A stretch of DNA of 64,000 bases from Legionella micdadei (GTDB taxonomy: Bacteria > Pseudomonadota > Gammaproteobacteria > Legionellales > Legionellaceae): positions 2,923,501 to 2,987,500 of the forward strand of contig NZ_LN614830.1 of the NCBI RefSeq assembly GCF_000953635.1, written 5' to 3'. Positions 55,167 to 64,000 of this stretch are shown here, piece after piece (within the stretch, counting starts at the first letter, position 1; every line of letters begins with the position of its first letter). A model generated the notes under the pieces. It saw nothing but the letters and a program-made list of their open reading frames with translations. It was not told the origin of the DNA and made no database searches. A program made the translations under genes and the position numbers.

Positions 55167-55544
55167 ATGAATAAAATAAACATCTATAGGGTCTATGAAG
55201 CCCCCTCCTCCTCTAAAAATGGCCTGTGGATTTTGGTAGACCGGCTATGGCCGCGAGGACTTAAGAAAGAAGCAATTCCTTTTGATTTATGGTTAAAGGA
55301 TATAGCACCAAGCGCAGCTTTGCGAACTTGGTTTAACCATCAACCTGAAAAGTGGATTGAATTCGCTAATCGGTATATCGATGAACTGAAAAATAAACCT
55401 GAATTAATTACAAGCATCTTAGAAAAAGCAAAAAACTCAGAAATCACTTTATTTTATGCTGCAAAGGATGAGCAACATAATAACGCAAAAGTTTTGAAGG
55501 CAGTTCTAGAAAGTTGGCCCAAATGGCCAGCATTTAAAGAATAG
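55167..55544 (+). CDS. DUF488-family protein (YeaO-like)
   Basis: A 125-residue protein with WILVDRLWPRGLKKEAIPFDLWLKDIAPSAALRTWF and LFYAAKDEQHNNAKVL, the YeaO/DUF488 signature. The function of the family is not established. It follows tehB by 31 bases in the same direction. Soluble, no signal. Confidence 0.9.
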   Translation: MNKINIYRVYEAPSSSKNGLWILVDRLWPRGLKKEAIPFDLWLKDIAPSAALRTWFNHQPEKWIEFANRYIDELKNKPELITSILEKAKNSEITLFYAAKDEQHNNAKVLKAVLESWPKWPAFKE

Positions 55545-55581
55545 CCTAAGCTTTTTTTGATGTTTAAGTGGAAAATGTCCC

Positions 55582-56022
55582 TCATACAAGATCATCAATA
55601 TTGAGCAATTGATTTAATTCCCCTCTATTATGCAGAATATCCGCCAAAGTATATTCTTTCAGAACTGCCATAAAAACTTTTCTAGCCTCAAACAAAATGC
55701 GCTTTAATCGACAGACTGGGGCAATACAACAATTTGCCTTTTCCTGATTAAAACAGGGCACCAAATCAAAATTAGGCTCAAGCTGTAAAATCAGTTCACC
55801 CAGATTAATACTCGATGGATTTAATGCCATGGTAATTCCTCCGCTTTTACCTCTAACAGTCTTGATGATGCCCATTTTAGATAAGTTATGAATAATTTTG
55901 ACCAAATGATTCGATGAAATACGATAAGCGTTAGCAATATCACTTATTGTGCATAGTTCGTTTCTAAGTGAGATATAAATCAAAGCTCTTAATGAATAAT
56001 CCGTAAATTGAGTTAATTGCAT
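55582..56022 (-). CDS. nsrR: Rrf2-family nitric oxide-sensing repressor NsrR
   Basis: A 146-residue Rrf2 regulator beginning MQLTQFTDYSLRALIYISL, nearly the NsrR consensus, with winged-helix HTH (RISSNHLVKIIHNLSKMGIIKTVRGKSGGITMA) and Fe-S ligands in LVPCFNQEKANCCIAPVCRLK. The second of two adjacent ATG codons (56022) is preferred, with AGAGG at better spacing. NsrR loses its cluster on NO binding and releases target promoters. Divergent from the truncated haemoglobin gene, with a palindromic operator in the 80-base gap, so it probably controls that operon and itself. Confidence 0.9.
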   Translation of the reverse strand: MQLTQFTDYSLRALIYISLRNELCTISDIANAYRISSNHLVKIIHNLSKMGIIKTVRGKSGGITMALNPSSINLGELILQLEPNFDLVPCFNQEKANCCIAPVCRLKRILFEARKVFMAVLKEYTLADILHNRGELNQLLNIDDLV

Positions 56023-56044
56023 CATTACCTCTATTGTTTTTAAC

Positions 56045-56091
56045 TTGACGTGTATTATTTCTTTTTATAAGATGTATTTCAAATACATCTT
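56045..56091 (+). promoter_or_regulatory. NsrR operator and promoter of the truncated haemoglobin operon
   Basis: A perfect inverted repeat of half-sites AAGATGTATTT (56069-56079) and AAATACATCTT (56081-56091) with a one-base centre matches the 11-1-11 NsrR pattern. A promoter TTGACG (56045-56050) and TAAGAT (56068-56073), 17 bases apart, is overlapped by the operator at its -10, a repression geometry. The operator is 12 bases before the haemoglobin ATG. Confidence 0.85.
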
Positions 56092-56103
56092 TAGGAGTAT
56101 ACC

Positions 56104-56472
56104 ATGTCTAGTTCCTTATTCGAGCGATTGGGTGGCCAAAATGCCGTTAATACTGCGGTTGATATTTTCTACCGCAAAATGTTAATGGATGAACGTGTGA
56201 ATTATTTCTTCGACGATATTGACATGGAACAACAGATCCTGAAGCAAAAAAGATTTTTAACTATGGTTTTTGGCGGCCCTAACCACTATCAAGGAAAAGA
56301 TATGCGTGCAGGCCACCGTCATTTACTCAAACGCGGACTAAATGATTCCCATGTAGATATTGTGATTGCCCATTTAGGCGATACCTTAAGAGAATTGGGG
56401 GCGAGTGAGGATGATATTAAAGAAGTTGCCGCGATTGCTAATAGTGTCCGCTCAGATGTATTAGACAGGTAG
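56104..56472 (+). CDS. Group I truncated haemoglobin
   Basis: A 122-residue truncated haemoglobin of the N-type: SSLFERLGGQNAVNTAVDIFYRKM at the start, FLTMVFGGPNHYQGKDMRAGHRHLLKRGL with the proximal His, and the GG turns of the 2-on-2 fold. The gene is under a near-ideal NsrR site, so NO dioxygenation is the likely job. The adjacent reductase could keep it ferrous. GGA of the ribosome site lies seven bases upstream. Confidence 0.95.
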   Translation: MSSSLFERLGGQNAVNTAVDIFYRKMLMDERVNYFFDDIDMEQQILKQKRFLTMVFGGPNHYQGKDMRAGHRHLLKRGLNDSHVDIVIAHLGDTLRELGASEDDIKEVAAIANSVRSDVLDR

Positions 56473-56476
56473 TATC

Positions 56477-57433
56477 ATGCCAAAGCTTAGTTTTAACCAC
56501 CATGTTTGTACTTCTAATGAAGGTGAATCAATCCTGGAATGCTTGATACGTAACGGGATTGATTACCCTCATTCCTGCCGCTCAGGAGTTTGTCAGGCCT
56601 GCCTAATTAAAGCAAGTGATAGTCCCATTGACCCTAAATGGCAAGAAGGGTTGCCCGACACCCTCAAATCTCAAGGGTACTTTCTCGCCTGCCAGGCAAA
56701 ACCTTTGACCGACTTTAATCTCAAATCGCCCGACAAATCAGAATGTGATCAAGAAGCAATCATTATCGAAATAACACCTATGACTTACAATGTCATCAAA
56801 GTTAAGCTATTAACGGAACATCTTGATCGCTGGATACCAGGACAATACCTTAATTTCATTAATACTGAATCCATCTGCCGAAGTTACTCCATCGCCAATA
56901 TACCTGATAAGGAAGGGTATATTGAATTACATATCAAATTACAAAATAGTGGCGTAATGAGTCAGTGGTTTCGGGAAAAAGCCACTGTGGATACCGCTAT
57001 TCATATTCGGGGGCCTTTCGGAAAGTGCTATTATGTTAATCCAGAAAAAAAAGCCTTTGACATTCTACTCGCTGGAACAGGCACCGGACTTGCTCCTCTG
57101 GTGGCAATTGCTAAAAGTGCTATTGCCAAACAACATCAAGGAAAAGTCATATTAATCCATGGAGGTTGCATCGATAATGACATTTACTATTGCGAAGAAC
57201 TTGAAACTTTGGCATCGTTTTATTCAAACTTTAAGTATGCCCCCTGCGTTCTAAGAAGTGATGGACGATATCCTGAAGCCGATATTAATCACCACATATT
57301 GAACTACCTAGATGACAAAACTAATATTCAGCTATATGTTTGCGGGCCAAAAGAGACTACCAATAAATTAAAAACAAAAGCTTTTCTTGCTGGCATTCCT
57401 TCATCAAAAATTTACAGTGATCCTTTTCTATAG
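56477..57433 (+). CDS. Ferredoxin-domain NAD(P)H oxidoreductase
   Basis: A 318-residue protein: plant-type [2Fe-2S] ferredoxin domain (about 1-85, HSCRSGVCQACLIKA with a late Cys in FLACQAKP), then an FAD domain (about 95-190, ICRSYSIANIP) and an NAD(P) domain (about 195-318, LLAGTGTGLAPLV, GC, VCGPKETT). This FNR-like order is shared by benzoate and methane monooxygenase reductases and by several NO-detoxifying reductases. Four bases after the haemoglobin gene, so probably its electron donor. No partner oxygenase is present. Confidence 0.9.
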   Translation: MPKLSFNHHVCTSNEGESILECLIRNGIDYPHSCRSGVCQACLIKASDSPIDPKWQEGLPDTLKSQGYFLACQAKPLTDFNLKSPDKSECDQEAIIIEITPMTYNVIKVKLLTEHLDRWIPGQYLNFINTESICRSYSIANIPDKEGYIELHIKLQNSGVMSQWFREKATVDTAIHIRGPFGKCYYVNPEKKAFDILLAGTGTGLAPLVAIAKSAIAKQHQGKVILIHGGCIDNDIYYCEELETLASFYSNFKYAPCVLRSDGRYPEADINHHILNYLDDKTNIQLYVCGPKETTNKLKTKAFLAGIPSSKIYSDPFL

Positions 57434-57496
57434 AATGATGAAAATAGCTAAGTCAGCCCCAGCAAATAGTAGCTGTCCGAGGAAAAAAGCTTCGCA

Positions 57497-58441
57497 TTAA
57501 CTAAGCATTGGAGTACAAGCGTCATCACAGAAAGTTAAATTGCGCTCAACCTGGATAGTCGCATGGTGTATATTATGTTTCTCACGCAAAAGTCTAACTA
57601 AGGATTGCCGAGCTTCGTCGCTTAAAGGAGTATCAGGCATATAGAGGTGCACTGAAAGGGCATTTTCTTGAGTACTCATCGCCCAAATATGCAGATCATG
57701 CACTTCTTTCACTCCGGGTTCAGCTTGTAGGAATTCACGAACCTCATTCCAGGATATGCTTCGAGGAACAGCATCAATAATGAGGCGAAAGCTATCGGCA
57801 AAAAGGCTCCAAGTACCTTTAATAATTAAAAAAGCAATGAGCAACCCCACCACAGGATCTATCCACAGCCAATGTGTCCAATAAAGAAGGGCTGCTGACA
57901 CGACGACACCGACAGAAATGATTGCATCGTACAATAAATGAAGAAAAGCCGCGCGAATATTTAAATCATCAGAGCCTCGTAAGAATAAAGCAGCAGTAGC
58001 ACCGTTAATCACAATACCAAGGGTAGCCACAACCATCACCGAAACAGCCTGAACTTCTGAAGGCGAAAATAATTTATACACTGCTTCGCTGGCAATAATA
58101 CCGCAGGTAAAAACTAACAAAATACCATTTGCCAAAGCTGCTAAAATGGATGTTTTTTTCATACCATAAGTCGTTCGGTGAGTAGGCATCCGATTTAATA
58201 AATTATTGGCAATCCAGGCAAGAATTAAGCTTAAAACATCACCTAAATTATGAATAGCATCCGCTAACAAGCTGGTTGAATTAGCAATATAAGCATAAAT
58301 AATCTGAAAAACGACAAAGAAACCATTTGCTATGATCGCTATCAAAAAGGCCCGATTAAATTGGGCAGGACCATGATGGTGATTATGGGAGTGAGTATGA
58401 CTATGGGCATGCTCTTTATCCTCATATTCGTGATAAATCAT
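57497..58441 (-). CDS. Cation diffusion facilitator (CzcD-like)
   Basis: A 314-residue inner-membrane metal efflux protein with six helices. The His-rich start HSHTHSHNHHHG binds metal, and NSTSLLADAIHNLGDVLSLILAW supplies the HxxxD pair of helix 2, with the matching pair in HLLYDAIISVGVV of helix 5. A cytoplasmic tail ends with the CDF C-terminal ferredoxin-like fold. Zinc, cobalt and cadmium are usual substrates. The gene converges with the reductase gene and precedes queH's 3' side, 14 bases away. Confidence 0.94.
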   Translation of the reverse strand: MIYHEYEDKEHAHSHTHSHNHHHGPAQFNRAFLIAIIANGFFVVFQIIYAYIANSTSLLADAIHNLGDVLSLILAWIANNLLNRMPTHRTTYGMKKTSILAALANGILLVFTCGIIASEAVYKLFSPSEVQAVSVMVVATLGIVINGATAALFLRGSDDLNIRAAFLHLLYDAIISVGVVVSAALLYWTHWLWIDPVVGLLIAFLIIKGTWSLFADSFRLIIDAVPRSISWNEVREFLQAEPGVKEVHDLHIWAMSTQENALSVHLYMPDTPLSDEARQSLVRLLREKHNIHHATIQVERNLTFCDDACTPMLS

Positions 58442-58455
58442 AGCTTATCTCCCCT

Positions 58456-59127
58456 TCAGTTATCTTGGGCGTCGGATTTTTCTTGCTCGTTGCCGTAATA
58501 ATTCACACCGATTTTAATTCGTTCACGTTCATTTTTCTTCCGCCAAGTATTGGTATCCCTAAGAGAATAAACGCAGCCGCAATACTCTTGTTTATAAAAA
58601 TTTTCGCGCTTAGCGATTTCATACATCCTTGCTGCACCACCGTTCTTACGCCAATTGTAAGTCCAATATTTCATATTAGGATATCGACTGGCAGCGCGTA
58701 CTCCAGCTTCATTAATTTGATTCATATCCTTCCAACGCGAAATTCCAAGAGAGCTGCTTATTACTGAAAAACCATGCTCATAAGCATAAAGCGCTGTCCG
58801 TTCAAAGCGCATATCGAAGCATGCAGTGCAGCGTTTTCCGCGTTCTGGCTCCCATTCCAAACCTTTAACGCGTGTAAACCAATTGTCTTTATCGTAATCC
58901 GCGTCGATAAAAGGAATATTATGCTTTTTTGCAAAAACTATATTTTCGTTTTTTCTGATTTCATACTCTTGTACAGGATGTATATTTGGATTATAGAAAA
59001 AAATAGAAAAATTGATTTTTGAATAAAGCAACGCCTCCATTACTTCACCTGAGCAAGGAGCGCAGCAGGAATGTAATAATAGTTTGTCAGCCCCATTTGG
59101 TAGAATAAGTTGCTCGCGTTCAATCAT
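58456..59127 (-). CDS. queH: Epoxyqueuosine reductase QueH
   Basis: Converts epoxyqueuosine to queuosine in tRNA, replacing the cobalamin-dependent QueG. The 223-residue protein has [11 protein letters not shown], then [15 protein letters not shown] and a late [12 protein letters not shown], the four Cys plus Asp pattern of DUF208. It starts at ATG 59127, overlapping the orn stop; an in-frame GTG two codons upstream is possible. tgt, the other queuosine gene, is also within this window. Confidence 0.95.
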   Translation of the reverse strand: MIEREQLILPNGADKLLLHSCCAPCSGEVMEALLYSKINFSIFFYNPNIHPVQEYEIRKNENIVFAKKHNIPFIDADYDKDNWFTRVKGLEWEPERGKRCTACFDMRFERTALYAYEHGFSVISSSLGISRWKDMNQINEAGVRAASRYPNMKYWTYNWRKNGGAARMYEIAKRENFYKQEYCGCVYSLRDTNTWRKKNERERIKIGVNYYGNEQEKSDAQDN

Positions 59128-59680
59128 GATCACTATCCACTAAATTAATAAAATGTTGACGATAATAAGCAAGTTCAGCAATTGAGTCTTTAATGTCATT
59201 CAATGCTAAATGCTTTGATTCTTTAATGACACCGCTTAGCAATTTTGGTTTCCAGCGCTTCACCAACTCCTTCAAAGTACTGACGTCTAAGTTTCGATAA
59301 TGAAAATAAGACGCTAATTCGGGCATGTACTTATACAAAAAACGTCTATCCTGACAAATGCTGTTGCCACACATCGGCGATTTCCCTTTATCCACATAGT
59401 TTTTGAGGAAATCAATGGTTTGAAGTTCTGCTTGAGCTTCTGTTACTGTTGACGCCAAAACCCGCTTCACTAACCCAGACTGATTATGCTGTTTAGTATT
59501 CCATTCATCCATTTCTGCAAGCAACGCTTCCGTTTGATGAATAGCCAGCACTGGTCCTTCAGCCAAAATGTTTAACTGTGCATCAGTGACTATGGTCGCA
59601 ATTTCAATGATATGATCTTTTTCAGGCTCAAGACCTGTCATTTCCAAATCAATCCAGATTAAATTGTTATTGTCTTTCAT
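59120..59680 (-). CDS. orn: Oligoribonuclease
   Basis: A 186-residue DEDDh 3'-5' exonuclease that degrades two- to five-base RNAs and linear pGp[28 protein letters not shown] has the DxE pair, [20 protein letters not shown] the next Asp and a late [17 protein letters not shown] the His/Asp. Start overlaps the cca stop by 14 bases. Typical length. Confidence 0.97.
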   Translation of the reverse strand: MKDNNNLIWIDLEMTGLEPEKDHIIEIATIVTDAQLNILAEGPVLAIHQTEALLAEMDEWNTKQHNQSGLVKRVLASTVTEAQAELQTIDFLKNYVDKGKSPMCGNSICQDRRFLYKYMPELASYFHYRNLDVSTLKELVKRWKPKLLSGVIKESKHLALNDIKDSIAELAYYRQHFINLVDSDHD

Positions 59681-60905
59681 GCTTTTTCCAAGAATTCGAG
59701 ATAAGATGAGCGCAAGCTACACGTCGTTGATGAAGTGCTTCTTTAATTGCTTGCCCATGGAAGCCTTGCTCTATTAAATGTTGAGCGGTTACTTTAGCAC
59801 ACTCTGTAAAAACATAACGCCAAATTGGGCCTTGTTTATAGTCAATTTTACTATTTCCGCAACCTCTAGCATCGGATTCACAAGCGATCAATAGGTTCTC
59901 AAAGCGCTGCGGGCGACGGAAAGCATCGGTTTGCTCGATAATATTAACTATGGTTTTTGGTTGTAGCTCAAATAAACGATGAATGTTCAAATGAAGCCTG
60001 GCCACCAAGACTGCTAATTTACGGTAGTCAGCCGGAATACGCAAACGCTCGCATAAGGATTCGATTATTTCTGCACCACGCTCTTCATGTTCATGGTGCT
60101 TTGGCCACTCATTCATGGGTGTTTTTGCTTTACCTAAATCGTGCACTAATGCTGCAAATCGTACTGTGGGATCTTCTGACAATTCAGCTGCTGCTTGTAG
60201 GCTCATTAACGAATGGACGCCACTATCCACTTCAGGATGATATTTTTTAGGATTGGGGACACCAAATAAGGCCTCAATTTCGGGCAAAACAACTTCGAGC
60301 GCCCCGCATTCTCTTAAGATCTTAATAAAAACTTCGGGATTAATTTCTTCTAGGCTTCGTTGCCATTCTTGCCATACCCGTTCAGCAACCAAATACTTCA
60401 ACTCACCACGCTTGACCATAGCATACATAAGAGCGCGTGTCTCATCAGCCAATTTAAAACCCAAATGATGATAACGCGCGGCAAATCGAGCGACACGAAG
60501 TACACGAACCGGATCTTCCGCAAAAGCGGGAGATACATGACGCAGGAGCTTTGCCTCCAAATCCGCTTGCCCACGGTAAGGATCAACAAGTTTGCCGTTT
60601 TCATCTTGAGCCATTGCATTAATGGTTAAATCCCGGCGTAATAAGTCCTCTTCTAAGGTTACATTCTGATTATAGTTGCAGTCAAAACCATAGTAGCCCT
60701 GACCCGATTTTCTCTCAGTCCTGGCTAAAGCGTATTCCTCTCGAGTTATGGGATGCAAGAAGACAGGGAAATCGCGTCCAACTTGTTGATAGCCTTGCTG
60801 CCGCATCTGTTGCGGAGTCCCACCAACAACAACCCAATCACGCTCCCTTACCGGATATCCCAATAACTGATCGCGAACCGCCCCTCCTACTAGATATACT
60901 TTCAT
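59667..60905 (-). CDS. cca: CCA-adding tRNA nucleotidyltransferase with HD domain
   Basis: Adds and repairs the CCA end of tRNA. The 412-residue protein begins [27 protein letters not shown] (nucleotidyltransferase GG and DxD-type acids), [13 protein letters not shown], and [16 protein letters not shown]; an HD phosphohydrolase domain (HDLGKAKTP) is in the C-terminal half, as in E. coli-type class II enzymes. Length and order match E. coli Cca (412). Divergent from rsgA. Confidence 0.97.
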   Translation of the reverse strand: MKVYLVGGAVRDQLLGYPVRERDWVVVGGTPQQMRQQGYQQVGRDFPVFLHPITREEYALARTERKSGQGYYGFDCNYNQNVTLEEDLLRRDLTINAMAQDENGKLVDPYRGQADLEAKLLRHVSPAFAEDPVRVLRVARFAARYHHLGFKLADETRALMYAMVKRGELKYLVAERVWQEWQRSLEEINPEVFIKILRECGALEVVLPEIEALFGVPNPKKYHPEVDSGVHSLMSLQAAAELSEDPTVRFAALVHDLGKAKTPMNEWPKHHEHEERGAEIIESLCERLRIPADYRKLAVLVARLHLNIHRLFELQPKTIVNIIEQTDAFRRPQRFENLLIACESDARGCGNSKIDYKQGPIWRYVFTECAKVTAQHLIEQGFHGQAIKEALHQRRVACAHLISNSWKKHERQ

Positions 60906-61017
60906 TTACTATTATTTGCCTTAAAGACAGGAACTAAGTGACTTAATTTTACAATTTCCCAGCTAATTTAGATTCATATCATTTATAATGCTGTCAATTA
61001 TAGACTATGTTTAAACC

Positions 61018-61983
61018 ATGAGTAAAAGACGAATTAACAAACAACAGTCAGCACGTATCCAAAAAATACAAGCAAGATACCGCCAGAAAAACGAAGCGAA
61101 TGAAACTTTTCCCACTGTAGAAGGTTTAGTTCTTACTCGCTTTAGTCGCCATGCGATTGTTGAAGACCCTCAGGGAAACTGCGTGCATTGCTCTATTCGC
61201 CCAAATCTTGACTCTTTAGTTGCAGGCGATCAGGTTATCTGGCAAGCCGAAAGCAAAGGAGGTGTTGTCGTCAGTCGGTTTCCACGTGAGTCAGTCTTAA
61301 GCCGTCCCGACAAGCGGGGCGAACTTAAACCCATCGCTGCAAACATTACTCAAGTGATTGTTGTTGTTGCGCCAAAGCCAGATTTAACTTGGCCACTACT
61401 CGATAGCTATCTTGTGATGGCAGAACATCTTGGATTAAACCTGTGCATCGTTTTAAACAAAGTAGATATTCCTTGTGTTAATCTACAAGAAGAGCTCTTA
61501 AAGCTTTATAAACCACTTGGTTATCCTATTATATTTACTTCGAGCCACAACAATTCAGGATACGATTTACTCAAGCAATCGCTCGATCAACAAACTTCTG
61601 TATTCGTAGGCCAATCAGGTGTTGGAAAATCATCACTCATTTCAAAGCTGCTTCCCGAGGTGGATATTCAAACAGCAGAAATATCGACAGGTTCAGAATT
61701 GGGATGCCACACCACAAGTAACTCGCGCCTCTATCATTTACCTTCCGGCGGAAATCTGATTGACTCTCCCGGTGTACGTGAATTTGGTTTGTGGCATATG
61801 CCTATTTCCGAAATCGTACAAGGCTATCGTGAATTCAGGCCACTAGTTTCACAGTGTAAGTTCCGTAATTGCAATCACCGGGATAGCCCTGGGTGCGCAA
61901 TTATTGCAGCTTTAGATGGAGGTAAGTTAGCACAAAAGCGCTACGATAATTTTCTCAAAATTACATCGCAATATGCTAAATAA
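61018..61983 (+). CDS. rsgA: Small ribosomal subunit biogenesis GTPase RsgA
   Basis: A late 30S maturation GTPase with circularly permuted G-motifs. The 321-residue protein has an N-terminal OB domain (about 25-100), then NKVD (G4), SSH (G5), VGQSGVGKSSLI (G1), the ligand-linked switch HTTSNSR and DSPGVREFG (G3), ending in a zinc-binding Cys-rich tail (CKFRNCNHRDSPGCAI). ATG at 61018. Followed by a bidirectional terminator facing the rRNA operon. Confidence 0.97.
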   Translation: MSKRRINKQQSARIQKIQARYRQKNEANETFPTVEGLVLTRFSRHAIVEDPQGNCVHCSIRPNLDSLVAGDQVIWQAESKGGVVVSRFPRESVLSRPDKRGELKPIAANITQVIVVVAPKPDLTWPLLDSYLVMAEHLGLNLCIVLNKVDIPCVNLQEELLKLYKPLGYPIIFTSSHNNSGYDLLKQSLDQQTSVFVGQSGVGKSSLISKLLPEVDIQTAEISTGSELGCHTTSNSRLYHLPSGGNLIDSPGVREFGLWHMPISEIVQGYREFRPLVSQCKFRNCNHRDSPGCAIIAALDGGKLAQKRYDNFLKITSQYAK

Positions 61984-62049
61984 GGCAGCAGCCCCAATTC
62001 TGTGCGTTGGTTGAATTGTGGTTTAAGCATTTAAAGACACAATAAATAA

Positions 62050-62075
62050 AAAAAGCGGCACGAAGGCCGCTTTTT
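62050..62075. terminator. Bidirectional terminator between rsgA and the rRNA operon
   Basis: GCGGC-ACGAAG-GCCGC (62055-62070) is flanked by five or more A residues on the left and five T residues on the right, so it can end both rsgA (plus) and the 5S-bearing transcript (minus). Confidence 0.88.
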
Positions 62076-62085
62076 AGAATAAAAC

Positions 62086-62200
62086 CCTGGCGATGACCTA
62101 CTTTCACATGGGGAAGCCCCACACTATCATTGGCGCAGGTATGTTTCACTTCTGAGTTCGAGATGGGATCAGGTGGTTCCAAACCGCTATAGTCGCCAGG
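62086..62200 (-). rRNA. rrf: 5S ribosomal RNA
   Basis: About 115 bases, beginning CCTGGCGACTATAGCGGT on the minus strand and ending with its complement, with the loop segments GAACCACCTGATCCC and CTCGAACTCAGAAGTGAAAC typical of 5S rRNA. It is the last rRNA gene of the operon and lies about 150 bases from the 23S 3' end, with no tRNA in the spacer. Ends are estimated to within a few bases. Confidence 0.95.
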
Positions 62201-62352
62201 AAACCTGGTTTACCGATTGGGCTATTAACCAATCAGCTTGGTAAAGTGGATAGAGGTTAACACAAACTCTGTATTCATTTGTCTGAGCAATTTACATTGC
62301 CCTGTCATTCAATATTGCCTTGCTTCTTCACTCATAACCTAAAGGCAGTTCA

Positions 62353-64000
<1,648 letters not shown>

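Overview
This window looks like a chromosome segment from a Legionella or close relative (gammaproteobacterium, low GC). The reasons are the quorum-sensing genes lqsA, lqsR and lqsS, a Wip-like metallophosphatase effector candidate, LuxR-type regulation without a visible LuxI, and gammaproteobacterial housekeeping gene orders. Family assignments come from reading motifs in the translations; no database search was run.

Layout. 1-3.45 kb: a leftward cluster of an ATP-grasp ligase with a C-terminal membrane segment, a DRE-TIM aldolase, a degenerate alpha/beta-hydrolase and an isocitrate/isopropylmalate-type dehydrogenase cut by the window edge. It looks like an uncharacterised small-molecule pathway. 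3.7-5.1 kb: two secreted proteins. 5.2-8.7 kb: a chitinase, a LuxR solo that keeps the signal-pocket residues, and an MFS permease, with a lux-box-like palindrome in front of the chitinase. 8.9-10.5 kb: a probable Dot/Icm effector. 10.6-31 kb: a long leftward housekeeping block (GT9 heptosyltransferase, Zn-finger protein, miaA-mutL-amiB-tsaE-nnr, sspB-sspA, petCBA, rpsI-rplM, ihfA-pheT-pheS, rplT-rpmI-infC-thrS, tRNA-Val). infC starts at AUU. A terminator palindrome sits between rplT and pheS.

30.9-37 kb is accessory: a candidate structured small RNA divergent from an XRE regulator, an unrecognised protein coupled to an MFS symporter, a DMT-type membrane protein, a class C beta-lactamase-fold protein, a coiled-coil protein and a TRIC channel. 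37.3-44.1 kb holds ppiB, tgt, a TPR lipoprotein ending in a haem c motif, dsbB, a small cytochrome c, a nitronate monooxygenase-like enzyme and a DUF2339 membrane protein. 44.3-48.4 kb is the Lqs locus; lqsS is split by a frameshift at a run of eight T residues, and there is no hdeD-like gene between lqsR and lqsS. 48.8-50.1 kb encodes a GDSL hydrolase. 50.2-54.2 kb is hemC-hemD-hemX-hemY. 54.2-55.5 kb has tehB and a DUF488 gene. 55.6-57.4 kb is an NsrR, truncated haemoglobin and ferredoxin-reductase nitric oxide detoxification cassette with a near-ideal operator. 57.5-62 kb has a cation efflux gene, queH, orn, cca and rsgA, followed by a leftward rRNA operon end (5S and the 3' part of 23S).

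The observations most worth following up are the edge biosynthetic cluster, the lux-box/chitinase circuit, the lqsS homopolymer frameshift, the candidate small RNA near 31 kb, a plus-strand terminator between lqsR and lqsS, and the compact NsrR-controlled operon.
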